NCBI GenBank assembly: GCA_013823135.1
Contig: PNLP01000002.1
Coordinates: 62,001 to 126,000, forward strand
Origin: Planctomycetaceae bacterium
GTDB lineage: Bacteria > Planctomycetota > Planctomycetia > Gemmatales > Gemmataceae
DNA: 64,000 nucleotides
Direction of reading: 5' to 3'
Both the position numbers and the translations under genes were made by a program. Each line of letters begins with the position of its first letter. Position 1 is the first letter of the stretch. Under the pieces are notes generated by a model. That model did not search any database and was not told the origin of the DNA. It saw nothing but the letters and a program-made list of their open reading frames with translations. Below are positions 1 through 9,722 of the stretch, in pieces.

Positions 1-3000
1 CGTCCTTGTACGACGCTTCGACGATGTCGGCCCCGGTCAGGTTCAGCACCCGCGTGATGAGTGTCTTGTCTCGCTTCCCTTCTTCCCCCATTTCCTCCTT
101 CGGGAGAACCGGGCCGCCAATCAGATCGCGGGGCATGGACGCGGTCAGCGGCACCAGGGACGAGGTGTCCTTGCCGCCGAGTTGCATGATGACCTGCCCC
201 GTGAACCGGCCTTCGTACAGAGCGGTGCCGCGGCGATCGGGGGTGCCCGCAGTGCCAAGGCGACGGTCTTCGAGAACGCATTCGACTTCCAGTTCGGCTC
301 CCGACGTCGTCTTCAGTTTCACGATCACCTTGCTGCGGCTGTCCTTGGCCGCGTCGCGGTCGAGCACCTCAACAGTGAACGGTGCCTCGAATGCGACACC
401 GGCAACCGACTTGGGGTCGGCGTCGGTGTCGTTGCCCGGCATGTAGCGGATTTGCGGCGGGATGTTGATTACCGCACCGCCCGGAACCTGTGGCGGGCGG
501 GTCGTGCGGGTCTCGATGACTCGCACCTTACCCTGTGTGGGCTCGTTCACGTACACCACGACCTCGCGGAATGCACCGTGCCCAGGCACCGTGTTCTGCT
601 GGTCGAAGTACCGCAGGGCAACACGGTCGCCCGGCTTCACGGCGATCTTGTCGCCGGCAGGCGCGGCCGCAGTATCCACTTCCTTCGTGAACACGCCGCT
701 GTTCTCGGCGGTTTCCGTGGCTTCGAGTTCGATCGGCGGGCCGTCGTTGACCGACACCTGAACCTTGACCTTGTCCGGCCCCGCGGTCGTGTCCTGGTCG
801 AAGTCGGTCACCTCGATGGTGATTCGCTCGCCCGGGTCGATTCGCAGCAGTTCCTTGCGGAGCGTGTTCACCTCGCCGTTCGGCCCCTTGAGGAAGTCGT
901 AAGCGATCGGCAGGATCGTGCCGTTGTGGTAAGTGGCCGTCAACTTCGCCGCGAGGAGCCGCGAGCCGCCGGTCGTGTTCACGTCGTCGATGTAGGTCGC
1001 GGTGACCACGTCGCCGCCGGAGATCTCGAGAACGTCGTTCGTGGCCAGCGAGAGCAGATCCGCTTCCGTGGGGATGTGCAGAGCGTTCTTCTCGCCGTCG
1101 CGGATTTCGACGTGGTTGATCGCGACCGCCTCACCGCGGTATTCGTGGATCACGGTTCGGACGTGTCGCACGTTCATCGCCGGGAACTTGAAGTCCCACG
1201 ATGTCCCTTCCTTGTCCGCCACGGCTTCGCCGAGTGGTCGTGGTGCCGGGGTGACCTTCGCTTCCGGTCGGGTCAGGTCGAAGTCGTTCGCACGGAATGG
1301 CACAGTCGTAATCAGCTCGGTCGTCGCGTCGCCGGTCGTCCAGCGAGCTTCGAGCGTCTTGGTGTTCGGCCCCGCGGCTGCGAAGATCGTGACGACGTGA
1401 ACGCCGGCATCAAGGTAAACGTCCGCGTGGCGGCCGTTCGGCCCGACCGGCATTTCCAGGCGACCGTCAACCATGACTGCCGTCTTCTCGCCGGTCACCG
1501 CGAACCGCACGGCTCCCGACTTCGGCTGAACGAGCTTGCCGTGCCACACGATGCTGGTCGCGGGCTTGGCCTTCTCGTCGGGCTGGCGAGTCCAGAACAG
1601 GTCGGCTGCCTTCCCCTCGGTGGTCGGCTTGGCGTTCTTGGTCAGCGCCACAACCTGATCCCAGGTCGTGTAGTTCTGGCCGTCGGCGAGGTAGATGCGG
1701 GTCGTCATCTGGCCGGGTTCGCCGACGACGGGCGTCACCTTGGCGTCCGGGTGCGTGGCGGCGAGGCGGAACCAGAGTCGGCCGTCGTCGCTCCCTTCCA
1801 GGGTCATGCGGATTGGAGCGTTCTGCGCCGCGTTCGGCGTCCAGACCACGACGTTGTTGGTGCGTTTCAGATCCTTCATGTCGATGCTGAGCATCTTCGG
1901 CGTCGCACCGTCCGGCTCGCTGAGCCACGTCGTCTTCTTGTCCTTGTCGATCGCCATCAGCGGGCTGTGGTCGATGGCCGTGTTCGTGGCCAGCGCCCCG
2001 GCAGGAAGTTCGCCCGTCTTGGCCGTGCCTTCGAAGATGCCGGTGTGCGGGCCGGTTTCGGTCAGCAGCGCCGTCACCTGGTCGCCGCTGGCAGCGACGA
2101 GTTTGATCGCGATCTTGTCGGGCTGATCGGTCACATCGCGGTCGGCATCCTTCACGCGGATGTAGACCACGTTGCCCGGCTTCACCTGATCCTTCGGGCG
2201 GTCCAGTCCCTTCCGCTTGTCTTCGGGCATGTCGCCGCGACCTTCGCGGGCGAGTTTCTGGCTGAACGTCTCCTCGTCGTCGTCCACGATTTTGCCGGAA
2301 CCCACGTCGAGTTTGCCGTCGGCCGCGATGCGGATTTCCGCGTCGGGCAGTGGCGAGTCCTTGAATTCCTTCTTGAACTCCGGCGGGTAATCGACGCGGA
2401 TGATGTCCTTACCCGTGAGTTGCAGTACGCGGTCGTTCTTGGCGACGGTGCCGAGGCGGGTTTCGAGGTCCGCACGGAACAGGCCCTTCCCCGCACCGCC
2501 GGAGATCAGGTAGATCGTTTCGATGTCGCCACCCGGTTCGGTCGTCACCTGCACCGGAATGCGGCTGTGCCCACGGCTCACGCCGAGGTCGCTGTCCTGC
2601 ACAACGATCGAGAGCGGTTCGCCCGGTGTGTGGAAGCGCTTGCTCGCGCGGCCGAGCCGGCCGACGGTGCGGAGCAGTTCGAGCTGATCGACGTACCGCT
2701 GCTCGGCACCGTACACTTCGGACAAGTTGTAAAGCGCCTGGTTGGCGAGTTCGATGTTCGGCACCCGTTCGAGCACGCTGCGGAAGATAGCACGTGCCTC
2801 GTCTCTGTCGCCGCGTCGGGACGCCAGCACACCGCGAAGGAACTCGGCCCGAATCACGACGTCGCGGTCGCGGCTCCCGGCGAGGCGTTCGAACGCCTGT
2901 TCCGCCTGGTCGTACACCTTCTGTTCCATGAACGTCTCGCCGATGCCGAAGTCGGCATCAACGGCCTGTGCGGTCTTGGGGTACTTGTTGAGGAGCGTGG

Positions 3001-6000
3001 TGAACTCGGCGCGGGCGAGGTCGAACCGCTTGGCGCGGAAGTAATTTCGCCCCAGCAGCAGTTGCACGCGAGCCTTCTCGACGTCCTCGACTTCCTTGGC
3101 GTCGGCGTTCTTGATGAGCCACGCCCGGAGGATGTCTTCGACGCGGGTGTGGTTCTCGTCGCCACCGGCAGCGACGTGGTTCTCGCACACGAACACGAGC
3201 AGATCGACGGGCACTTCCGCCCGGTGTTCGTCGAACAACTTCTGGTTTGCGATGTACGTCTCGAAGGCGAGTTTCGAGTCGCCAAGGCGTAGTTGCAGCG
3301 CCGCGGAGAGGAGCGGCGCGATAGGGCTCTTTTCGTCGATGACCGCGCCGCCCGCGGCCCCGAGTCGCGTGTACGCTTGCGTCAGCAGGTCGCGGCCAGC
3401 CTTGCGGCGGGGTTCGTCCAACCCCGGGAAGGTGCCGAGCATCGCACTCATGAGCGTGGCGGCACCCATGTAATCCTTGCGACCCATCGCGGCCTGAGCG
3501 TATGGCGTCAGGTAGTCGAAGTCGGTCGCGTCGCCGTAGCCGAGCTGTGCAGCGCCGCTCAGGGCGAGCAACCGTTTCATTGGCGGCATCTTGGCGGCTT
3601 CGTCGAGTTCGAGAAGCGCGGCCTGTGCGACCATCGACGCGCGATAGATGTTCAGGTCGCGAACGAGCGTGTAGACCTTCGCCTTGTCGGCTGGGGTAAT
3701 CAGTGGTGCCTTCGGCAACTTCGGGTCAACGGGGGTTGCGGGGTTCGGCGGCACGTAAGCGCGGTAACCACCGACCCAGTTCGCGAGTGCCTGCCACTCA
3801 TTCTCGGGAGCCTGAGCGCCGAACGGCATATCGCGAACCTTGTCGGCGGCGGGGAGCAACAACTTGGCGGCGCCGTCGATGTCGTTGGCCTTCACCAACT
3901 GGTCGGCACGCCATACGGCGAAACTGAAGTGCCAGCCGCTTTCCTTCGCCAGAAGCATGGTGATGAACGCGGCCTTCGCGGCATCGTCCGGGAGGAGCCC
4001 GAGCAACCGCGACGCGGACTGCACGTAGTCCTGCGAGTCCGGGTTGCCGGTGAGCGATCGGTCCCAGCATTCCTTCGCTTCCGCCTTCATGTTCAGCGCG
4101 GTGAGCGTGTCGCCCATGCCGGTAGCCGAGCTGTTGTCGTAGCCGTGCTTGGCGAACATCGCCTTGGTCCAGGCCCACGTCTGCGTGGCGACCGCGTTAT
4201 CCTTGAAGTGCCCGGCCACGATGAATAGGCGGCGAGCAACGTCAGTGTTCGTTGACGGGGCTTCCATCTTCAGCACGACCGGTGCGGCCGCACGGAAGGC
4301 GTCCGCCTTGTTGAAGTCGGTCGCGTGGTACAGGTACGCCGCGGCGGCATCGAACGACTTCGGAAGCCGTTCCGACCACGCCTTCGCAACGTCGATGCTC
4401 TTGGCTCGTGCGGCGTCGTTCGGGGCGTAGTGCCGGAGGTAGTATTGCTGCTGGTAGAACAGGTCGTTGGCCACGTCGTCGGGGAGGGCTGCGACACGGG
4501 CGGCGTCGGCGAGCAGTTTCGTCCGGGCGGCACCGGCTTGCGGCGACCACATGTTCTGGGCGTTGGCCGTTTCGAGCGCGACCCACTCGGCATTCACCGG
4601 TTCCTTGTCGGACGCGGCGAGCGCTCCCTGTGCGGCCTTCGCCCGTTTGGCGAGATCCTTGTTGGCGAGGCGACCCTGAACCCACGCGGCGAGCGTGCCA
4701 CGGTAGGTGCTGATCCACGGGAACTTCCGCCGTGCCTCGACCACGCTGGCGACATCGGCGTTGAACTCGGCGTCGTCAGCGGGCGTGTCGAGCAGCCAGT
4801 TGATCGCTCCACCTGTGGTGCCGTCGTTGTAAGGGAACTGGAAAGCCAACTCGCGGGCTACGGCCTTCGCTGCCGGGATGTTCTGAGCGCGATCGCGGAG
4901 CAACTCGAACGCGAGCGAGTACCGCAAGGCCGCAGCGTGGTACGGCGATGTGTTCTTGGCGAGGGCCGCTCGCAGGGTTTGTTCCGCAGCGGTGAGGCGT
5001 TGAGCCTTCACGTTCTTGTCGGCTTCGCCACCGAACAAGGAGACGTATGCCGACGAGGCGCTGTGCGAGCGGGCGTCGAAGGGGAGCACACTCGCGAGGA
5101 TCTGCTCGGCGCGAGCAGCGTCCTTGTTGTTGAGGTACGCACCCGCGAGCCGAACCTGCGCGGCGAAGCGGTCGGGGCGAGTCGGGTTCTTCGCGTTGTA
5201 ATCGTTCACCGCTGGTTCAAGGTCGGCCGGCTTCGGGTTCGTCTGCACGATCTCTTCAACCAGTCGCATTTGCAGATCGGGACGGGCCGGCGTGTTCGGA
5301 ACCGCAATCGCCTTGCGCCAGCTTTCGACCGCGTTGACGCGTTGGCCGAGCCGGGCGTAGTTCTCGGCCATGCGGGCGTGGAGCCACTGGAGGTAGTACG
5401 GGCTGGTCGGCGGGCTCTTGGCGAGCAACTTCGCGCCGACGAGGTTGGCCTTGGCCCACTGGCTCAGGCGTTCCTGGGCATCGATGGCACTCCAGCCCGC
5501 GCTCGTGGCTGGGCCACCCGCAGGGAGTTTGTCCAACATCTCTTCGCCGAGCTTAGCCGCCTTGGCGAGCGCATCCGGGTTGTTGATCGCGAAGTACAGG
5601 CCGATCGCATCGCGACCCGTGCGTTGCCCTTCGAGTGTGGCACCGAGCCGCTTCCAGTGGGCTTCCTGAATCGCAACCGTGCCAGAGTAATCGTTCGACT
5701 TGCGGATGAGGCGGGCGAGCCAGCGTTCGACCTCGGCAGCCGCCGGGTCGCCGGGGTGCCGGGCGAGGAACTGGCGGCCGGTCGCGATCATTTCCTTGTT
5801 GCGGCCGGTCGTCTGAAGGCCGTCGAGCAACTTCAGCATCACGTCCTTGTGGGCGGGGTGCGTGACGTGCTGGCCGACGAACGCCTGTGCCGTGCGAACC
5901 AACCCGAACGGCCGACCGTTCTCGTGGTACAGGTTGATGAGCTTCAGTTGCAGTTCCGCGCCGTCCTTGCTGGTGCTGCTCGTCTTCGCGAGTTGTGCTT

Positions 6001-6151
6001 CCAGCGCGGCGGCCTGTTTGCCGACGGCGTCGATTTCACCATCGGGAGTCGCGGGGGCTTTCTTGTCGGCGGGAGCCGGTTGCTGGTGTGCAACTGCGAC
6101 CCCGAGCAGCGCGAGAAACAACGCCGTGAGTGGTATCGTGCGGGTGAGCAT
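1..6151 (-). CDS. Giant secreted TPR / Ig-like / PA14-like protein (C-terminus outside window)
   Basis: An open frame runs from ATG at 6151 past the window edge, giving at least 2,050 residues. It begins with a signal peptide (MLTRTIPLTALFLALLGVAV). About 1,250 residues of helical TPR-like repeats follow. Then come Ig-like modules of the form PGxxhxIxVxDxDxDxT...DKIxVxV...TETGxxTGxF, near residues 1320 and 1770. Between them lie a discoidin-like stretch (about 1395-1450) and a PA14-like stretch (about 1525-1600, with the MVDGRLEMP turn). I infer a periplasmic or outer-envelope scaffold that binds protein or carbohydrate; no enzyme motif was seen. The next gene upstream (6270-8771) combines the same TPR and Ig-like modules, so the two probably work together. 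The long plus-strand frames here are antisense shadows. Confidence 0.85.
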   Translation of the reverse strand, partial: MLTRTIPLTALFLALLGVAVAHQQPAPADKKAPATPDGEIDAVGKQAAALEAQLAKTSSTSKDGAELQLKLINLYHENGRPFGLVRTAQAFVGQHVTHPAHKDVMLKLLDGLQTTGRNKEMIATGRQFLARHPGDPAAAEVERWLARLIRKSNDYSGTVAIQEAHWKRLGATLEGQRTGRDAIGLYFAINNPDALAKAAKLGEEMLDKLPAGGPATSAGWSAIDAQERLSQWAKANLVGAKLLAKSPPTSPYYLQWLHARMAENYARLGQRVNAVESWRKAIAVPNTPARPDLQMRLVEEIVQTNPKPADLEPAVNDYNAKNPTRPDRFAAQVRLAGAYLNNKDAARAEQILASVLPFDARSHSASSAYVSLFGGEADKNVKAQRLTAAEQTLRAALAKNTSPYHAAALRYSLAFELLRDRAQNIPAAKAVARELAFQFPYNDGTTGGAINWLLDTPADDAEFNADVASVVEARRKFPWISTYRGTLAAWVQGRLANKDLAKRAKAAQGALAASDKEPVNAEWVALETANAQNMWSPQAGAARTKLLADAARVAALPDDVANDLFYQQQYYLRHYAPNDAARAKSIDVAKAWSERLPKSFDAAAAYLYHATDFNKADAFRAAAPVVLKMEAPSTNTDVARRLFIVAGHFKDNAVATQTWAWTKAMFAKHGYDNSSATGMGDTLTALNMKAEAKECWDRSLTGNPDSQDYVQSASRLLGLLPDDAAKAAFITMLLAKESGWHFSFAVWRADQLVKANDIDGAAKLLLPAADKVRDMPFGAQAPENEWQALANWVGGYRAYVPPNPATPVDPKLPKAPLITPADKAKVYTLVRDLNIYRASMVAQAALLELDEAAKMPPMKRLLALSGAAQLGYGDATDFDYLTPYAQAAMGRKDYMGAATLMSAMLGTFPGLDEPRRKAGRDLLTQAYTRLGAAGGAVIDEKSPIAPLLSAALQLRLGDSKLAFETYIANQKLFDEHRAEVPVDLLVFVCENHVAAGGDENHTRVEDILRAWLIKNADAKEVEDVEKARVQLLLGRNYFRAKRFDLARAEFTTLLNKYPKTAQAVDADFGIGETFMEQKVYDQAEQAFERLAGSRDRDVVIRAEFLRGVLASRRGDRDEARAIFRSVLERVPNIELANQALYNLSEVYGAEQRYVDQLELLRTVGRLGRASKRFHTPGEPLSIVVQDSDLGVSRGHSRIPVQVTTEPGGDIETIYLISGGAGKGLFRADLETRLGTVAKNDRVLQLTGKDIIRVDYPPEFKKEFKDSPLPDAEIRIAADGKLDVGSGKIVDDDEETFSQKLAREGRGDMPEDKRKGLDRPKDQVKPGNVVYIRVKDADRDVTDQPDKIAIKLVAASGDQVTALLTETGPHTGIFEGTAKTGELPAGALATNTAIDHSPLMAIDKDKKTTWLSEPDGATPKMLSIDMKDLKRTNNVVVWTPNAAQNAPIRMTLEGSDDGRLWFRLAATHPDAKVTPVVGEPGQMTTRIYLADGQNYTTWDQVVALTKNAKPTTEGKAADLFWTRQPDEKAKPATSIVWHGKLVQPKSGAVRFAVTGEKTAVMVDGRLEMPVGPNGRHADVYLDAGVHVVTIFAAAGPNTKTLEARWTTGDATTELITTVPFRANDFDLTRPEAKVTPAPRPLGEAVADKEGTSWDFKFPAMNVRHVRTVIHEYRGEAVAINHVEIRDGEKNALHIPTEADLLSLATNDVLEISGGDVVTATYIDDVNTTGGSRLLAAKLTATYHNGTILPIAYDFLKGPNGEVNTLRKELLRIDPGERITIEVTDFDQDTTAGPDKVKVQVSVNDGPPIELEATETAENSGVFTKEVDTAAAPAGDKIAVKPGDRVALRYFDQQNTVPGHGAFREVVVYVNEPTQGKVRVIETRTTRPPQVPGGAVINIPPQIRYMPGNDTDADPKSVAGVAFEAPFTVEVLDRDAAKDSRSKVIVKLKTTSGAELEVECVLEDRRLGTAGTPDRRGTALYEGRFTGQVIMQLGGKDTSSLVPLTASMPRDLIGGPVLPKEEMGEEGKRDKTLITRVLNLTGADIVEASYKD

Positions 6152-6156
6152 AGGTA

Positions 6157-6256
6157 ATTTCAGATTGAAGATTTATGATGTACGATTGAATACACTTCGA
6201 GACTTCGATTCCAGATTGGTGATTGGGTTTTCAATCATCAATCATCAATCTGAAAT
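6157..6256. repeat. Imperfect inverted repeat, GATTTCAGATT family (copy 1)
   Basis: The left arm at 6157-6190 and the right arm at 6228-6256 are complementary. They are built from short A/T-rich words such as TTTCAGATTGA and TCAATCATCAATC. The element fills the gap between the two TPR genes. Two more copies lie in the ribosomal operon (27271-27358 and 33062-33150). Confidence 0.85.
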
Positions 6257-6269
6257 CACACATCAACCG

Positions 6270-8771
6270 TTAATTCCCAGCTTTGCGGAGGGCTTCCGAG
6301 ATCTTCTTGGCGTCGGCGGCCAGAGGGCTTTCGGGGAAGTCGGCGATCATCTGGTCGAACTGCTTGCGGGCGTCCGCCTTCTTGTCGAGGCGGTAGAGGC
6401 ACCGGCCGTAGTTGAACAGGATCACGTCGAGGAACTTGGCGTCGGGGTGGGTGCGGAGCACCGTCTCGAACACGTCGATGGCGCGGGCGTAGTCCTTCTG
6501 CACGTAGTAGTAGTTGGCCATCTTCGCGACCGCCTCACCGACGCGGCCGCTGTCCGGGAACTGGTCGAAGACCTTCTTGTATTCCTGGAACGACTGGTCG
6601 TAGAGTTGCGACGATTGTGCCCCTTCGCCGGCCTTGGCCATCTCCTCGTAGCACTCGGCGATGCCGAACTGAGCCTCGCCGCGGAGCGGGCTCTTCTCCA
6701 GTCGCAGCACGCTGGTGTAGATGCCGATGGCCCGCTGGAACTGGCCCTGCTTCCGGGCCACGTCCGCGAGTGAGAGCAACGCTGCATCCACGAATTCACT
6801 GTTCGGGAACTCACGCTGGAGGCGCTGGCTCATCGCCGCGGCGAGATCGAGTTTGTCCATCTCGAAGTAGATCTTCCAGAGCTGGACGTAGGTTTCTTCC
6901 AGGGTGCGACCGCCAAGTTTCCGGGCCTCGTTGCTGATCTCTTCGCACATCGTCATGGCTTGCTGATACTTCGTGTCGGCATGCTGCTTGAGGCCGAATT
7001 CCTTGTAGCGGTTGGCGATGTTGGTCAGAGCGCTGGCGGTCTTGAGTTGCGTCTTCACCCGCAGTTCCTGGTCGGAAATTTGCGTCTGCGAAACGCGAAC
7101 GCTGCCGAGGCTGCCTTCGACCACGCGGGCCTTGAACACGACCGTGCGCGGCTCGCCGGTGGAGTTCCGGTCGTCCTGGTACGTCAGCACGATCAAGTCG
7201 TTCGGCTGAGCCTGGAGAATCTGGTCGGCGGCGTTCACCGTCTCGGACTTCTCCAGCGAAACCACGGCCCGGAACGTGCCCGAGTGGATCGTGCCGTCGT
7301 CCTTGGGAGGTTCAGGCTTCTTGGGTTCTTCCTTCTTGGGTTCTTCCTTCTTCGGCTCTTCTTTCTTGGGCTCTTCCTTCTTGGGCTCGGGATCGTCTTT
7401 CTTCGGGTCGCCGTCTTTCTTGGGCTCGTCCTTCTTCGGTTCGTCAACCGGGATGACGACGAGCGGAATGTTCTCCGTTGCGGCGCGAACGATCTTCGCC
7501 TCGCTCAGAATCACATCGACCTTGTCGAGTTTCTTGAAGCGATCGAGTTTGTTCGGGTCGGGCTTGGTTCCGGCGGGCGGGGCATCGACCTTGCCACCGG
7601 GGCCGGCCTCGGCTGCCAGTTCTTCGAGCGACTTCTCGCGGTAGACTTCGATGGTGGCCTTCAGCACGTCGGCCCCGTCGGTCAGGTCGAAGTCGGCGTC
7701 CACGACTTGCAGGTGAATCCCGCGACCCAAAACGACCCCTTGCAGGGTTTCGGAGTACGCCCCGTCGGTGATCGCGGCGGTCGCGGTTCCGACAACGGGG
7801 ATGTCCCTCGACACCAGGTTTTCCTTGGCCCCGGCTGCCGTGTGCATGTCGCGGTACGAGATCTTCACCTTGTCGCCGCCGCGAATCTCCAGGCGGCCGT
7901 TGCCTGGGTTCGCCTTGCCGAGAGCGGTCGGGATGGTCCCCACCACGACGCGGACGTTCCGACCGATCGCCATGCACTCGACGGTCTCGATGTCGCCGCT
8001 GGTGCTTTCGAGCTTCACGGGAACGGTCTTCCCCTGCTCCAGTGCCGCGAGGTCGGCATCCTCGATTCGCACGAAGAGCCGCTTGCCCGCTTCGAGCAAC
8101 TCGGCCGTCGGCTTCGCGACCCCTTCCGGGGACTTCTCGGGTGGTGGCAGCGCGGTGCCAACTCGCTCCAGAGCCGTGATCGCCCGGCTGTAGTGACCCT
8201 GCTTAAAGTGGCCCAGGCCGATGTAGTAGTACGCCTGGTTCACCTGCGGGCTGACGGGGTACTTCTCGATCACGTCCCGCATGTATTTGAAGGTTTTGCC
8301 GTAGTTGCTGCTCTCGAAGTAACACACGCCGATCTTGAGCGTGGCTTCGGCTCGCTGCTCTTCGTTGGGGTTATCTTCGATCGCGGCCGACTCGAAGTAG
8401 GTTCGTGCTCGATCGAACGCCCGCTCCTTGGTGAGGAGGTGGTTGCCGAGCTTCACGTGGGCGTCGAACCGGACCTTGCTTCGCGGGTATCGCTCGATGA
8501 CGGACTGCCACACTTCGATGGCCTTGGCGGGTTCGCCCGCTTCGAGGCGAGCGTCGCCAGCTTCGAGGAGCTTGCGGGCGTTTCGGTCCTCGACAATCGA
8601 ACCGCGCTCGGGCGCACCCTTCTCGCCCTTATCCTTGTCCTTTGCCTTGGATTTGTCTTGGGCACCGGGAAGGAGCGGAGAGCCGTGCGTGTCGATCAGC
8701 GGAACGAGAAGACAACCGAGTGCGAACGCGGGTAAGGCCAGGCGCAAACGTGTGGCGACGACAGTGCTCAT
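6270..8771 (-). CDS. Secreted tetratricopeptide repeat protein (CpoB/YbgF-like TPRs)
   Basis: This is an 833-residue protein with an N-terminal signal (LALPAFALGCLLVPL). It has two blocks of TPRs, roughly residues 60-230 and 600-830, with the AYYYIGLGHFKQGHYSRAI type of repeat. Between them are an Ig-like module (LQVVDADFDLTDGADVLKAT) and a low-complexity linker near residues 444-490 made of repeated EEPKK units. The TPR blocks resemble periplasmic envelope-coordination proteins; the exact role is unknown. It lies 118 bp upstream of the giant TPR gene on the same strand, and the two share module types, so co-expression is likely. The EPKK linker is DNA-repetitive (about 15-bp units) and may vary in length between strains. 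Confidence 0.85.
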   Translation of the reverse strand: MSTVVATRLRLALPAFALGCLLVPLIDTHGSPLLPGAQDKSKAKDKDKGEKGAPERGSIVEDRNARKLLEAGDARLEAGEPAKAIEVWQSVIERYPRSKVRFDAHVKLGNHLLTKERAFDRARTYFESAAIEDNPNEEQRAEATLKIGVCYFESSNYGKTFKYMRDVIEKYPVSPQVNQAYYYIGLGHFKQGHYSRAITALERVGTALPPPEKSPEGVAKPTAELLEAGKRLFVRIEDADLAALEQGKTVPVKLESTSGDIETVECMAIGRNVRVVVGTIPTALGKANPGNGRLEIRGGDKVKISYRDMHTAAGAKENLVSRDIPVVGTATAAITDGAYSETLQGVVLGRGIHLQVVDADFDLTDGADVLKATIEVYREKSLEELAAEAGPGGKVDAPPAGTKPDPNKLDRFKKLDKVDVILSEAKIVRAATENIPLVVIPVDEPKKDEPKKDGDPKKDDPEPKKEEPKKEEPKKEEPKKEEPKKPEPPKDDGTIHSGTFRAVVSLEKSETVNAADQILQAQPNDLIVLTYQDDRNSTGEPRTVVFKARVVEGSLGSVRVSQTQISDQELRVKTQLKTASALTNIANRYKEFGLKQHADTKYQQAMTMCEEISNEARKLGGRTLEETYVQLWKIYFEMDKLDLAAAMSQRLQREFPNSEFVDAALLSLADVARKQGQFQRAIGIYTSVLRLEKSPLRGEAQFGIAECYEEMAKAGEGAQSSQLYDQSFQEYKKVFDQFPDSGRVGEAVAKMANYYYVQKDYARAIDVFETVLRTHPDAKFLDVILFNYGRCLYRLDKKADARKQFDQMIADFPESPLAADAKKISEALRKAGN

Positions 8772-9047
8772 GAACGGCTCTGCTCCGATGAGGACGAATC
8801 AGGCGAAACCCGGGCTGTGTGTCAGGGCGTGAAGCGGCTCGGGTGCGGGTATCGGTTGGCGGGGGTGGAACCTCATTCGCGAGAGGGCAGCTCTCAGAAT
8901 GGCTGGCAATCAGGCGGGTGCAGCAGGAATCCCGCGGTTGGATGATCGCCGGTTCAAACGGTTCCGCGTGTTAAGTGTGCCGGTCGAGTGCGAATAATGC
9001 AAGCGACAAATCTTCCCCAAACAGAACTTTTTTCTCAGAACGCAGTG

Positions 9048-9076
9048 TTTGCCCACGAGGACGATTCGGGTAGCAT
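9048..9076 (+). promoter_or_regulatory. Candidate sigma70-type promoter for the 9142 gene
   Basis: TTTGCC at 9048-9053 is separated by 17 bp from TAGCAT at 9071-9076, 65 bp before the start at 9142. The match to consensus is modest. The rest of the 370-bp divergent gap 8772-9141 shows no gene or repeat that I can support. Confidence 0.35.
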
Positions 9077-9141
9077 GTAATCCGCCTGAAGTTTTGCTCG
9101 TGCGATCTTCCCGCCCCCGACATCTTTCCAACAACACTCCC

Positions 9142-9615
9142 ATGCAGCCGAATCTCAAAACCAACAACGGCGAGTTGTCGAAGAATCCAACCGCAACCGT
9201 GGACTCGGGTCGGGCCAGCGACACGATCCGCCACCGTAGCCAGTCGCCGCAAGAAGCGCTTGGCCTCTCGGGCCAGTCCGGGCTGTTCAAGGCTTCGCTC
9301 CAGGCGGGTGCCCTATTCGCGGTCGTGTTCGGGGTTCTCACGGTCATCCCGTACTTCATGCAGAAGCAGCAGGCGGCCGCGAAGCTGAACGCCCCGCCCG
9401 AAGAGAAGACCGAAACGCCTCCGGAAACGGTTGCCCCCGCACCGAAGCCCGCCCCCAACCCGGAACCCACGCCGAAGACGCCGACCGGACCGAAAGTCCC
9501 CGGCAAGGACGACCTGCTGAACAAGCTCGGCGAGACCGGGACCAAGTCCGGCACACCGAAGTCGAAGGACCCGTTCAAGGCCGGTGGCGAAGACGATCTG
9601 CCTGGATTGAAGTGA
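9142..9615 (+). CDS. Small single-pass membrane protein with Pro-rich tail
   Basis: The protein has 157 residues. A single hydrophobic helix (FKASLQAGALFAVVFGVLTV, about residues 50-70) is followed by a Pro/Glu/Lys-rich tail with PAPKPAPNPEPTPKTP. The ATG at 9142 was chosen because the earlier in-frame codons give an unlikely basic leader; the Shine-Dalgarno signal is weak. It precedes the DUF4159 membrane gene in the same direction. The layout (one helix plus a long extended Pro-rich region) is like TonB/ExbD-type linkers that span the periplasm, but no family is recognised. The function is unknown. Confidence 0.7.
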   Translation: MQPNLKTNNGELSKNPTATVDSGRASDTIRHRSQSPQEALGLSGQSGLFKASLQAGALFAVVFGVLTVIPYFMQKQQAAAKLNAPPEEKTETPPETVAPAPKPAPNPEPTPKTPTGPKVPGKDDLLNKLGETGTKSGTPKSKDPFKAGGEDDLPGLK

Positions 9616-9632
9616 GCGCGATTGGTTAGCGC

Positions 9633-9682
9633 CGGTCCCAACGGGACCGCGTTGGTGATTGGCGCGGCCCCGTTGGGGCCGC
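9633..9682. repeat. Two short palindromes in the 9616-9722 gap
   Basis: CGGTCCCAACGGGACCG (9633-9649) and GCGGCCCCGTTGGGGCCGC (9664-9682) are each self-complementary. They share the CC(C)AACGGGG-type core also seen at 38446-38464. This is a REP-like pair. Confidence 0.75.
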
Positions 9683-9722
9683 CGCTCAACGTCCATCACA
9701 CCCACCACCCAACGTAATCCCC

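Noticed and set aside
182..6157. Long plus-strand frames (1,036, 311 and 610 residues)
   Set aside because: They are antisense to the giant TPR gene, lack motifs and are rich in Arg/Val/His as expected for shadows of GC-rich genes.
7310..7440. Regularly spaced repeats that could suggest a CRISPR
   Set aside because: About 15-bp units inside a coding sequence that translate to EEPKK; no unique spacers, no cas genes.
6960..8735. 591-residue plus-strand frame
   Set aside because: Antisense shadow of the TPR gene; the Phe/Leu/Gly runs are the complement of the EPKK linker.
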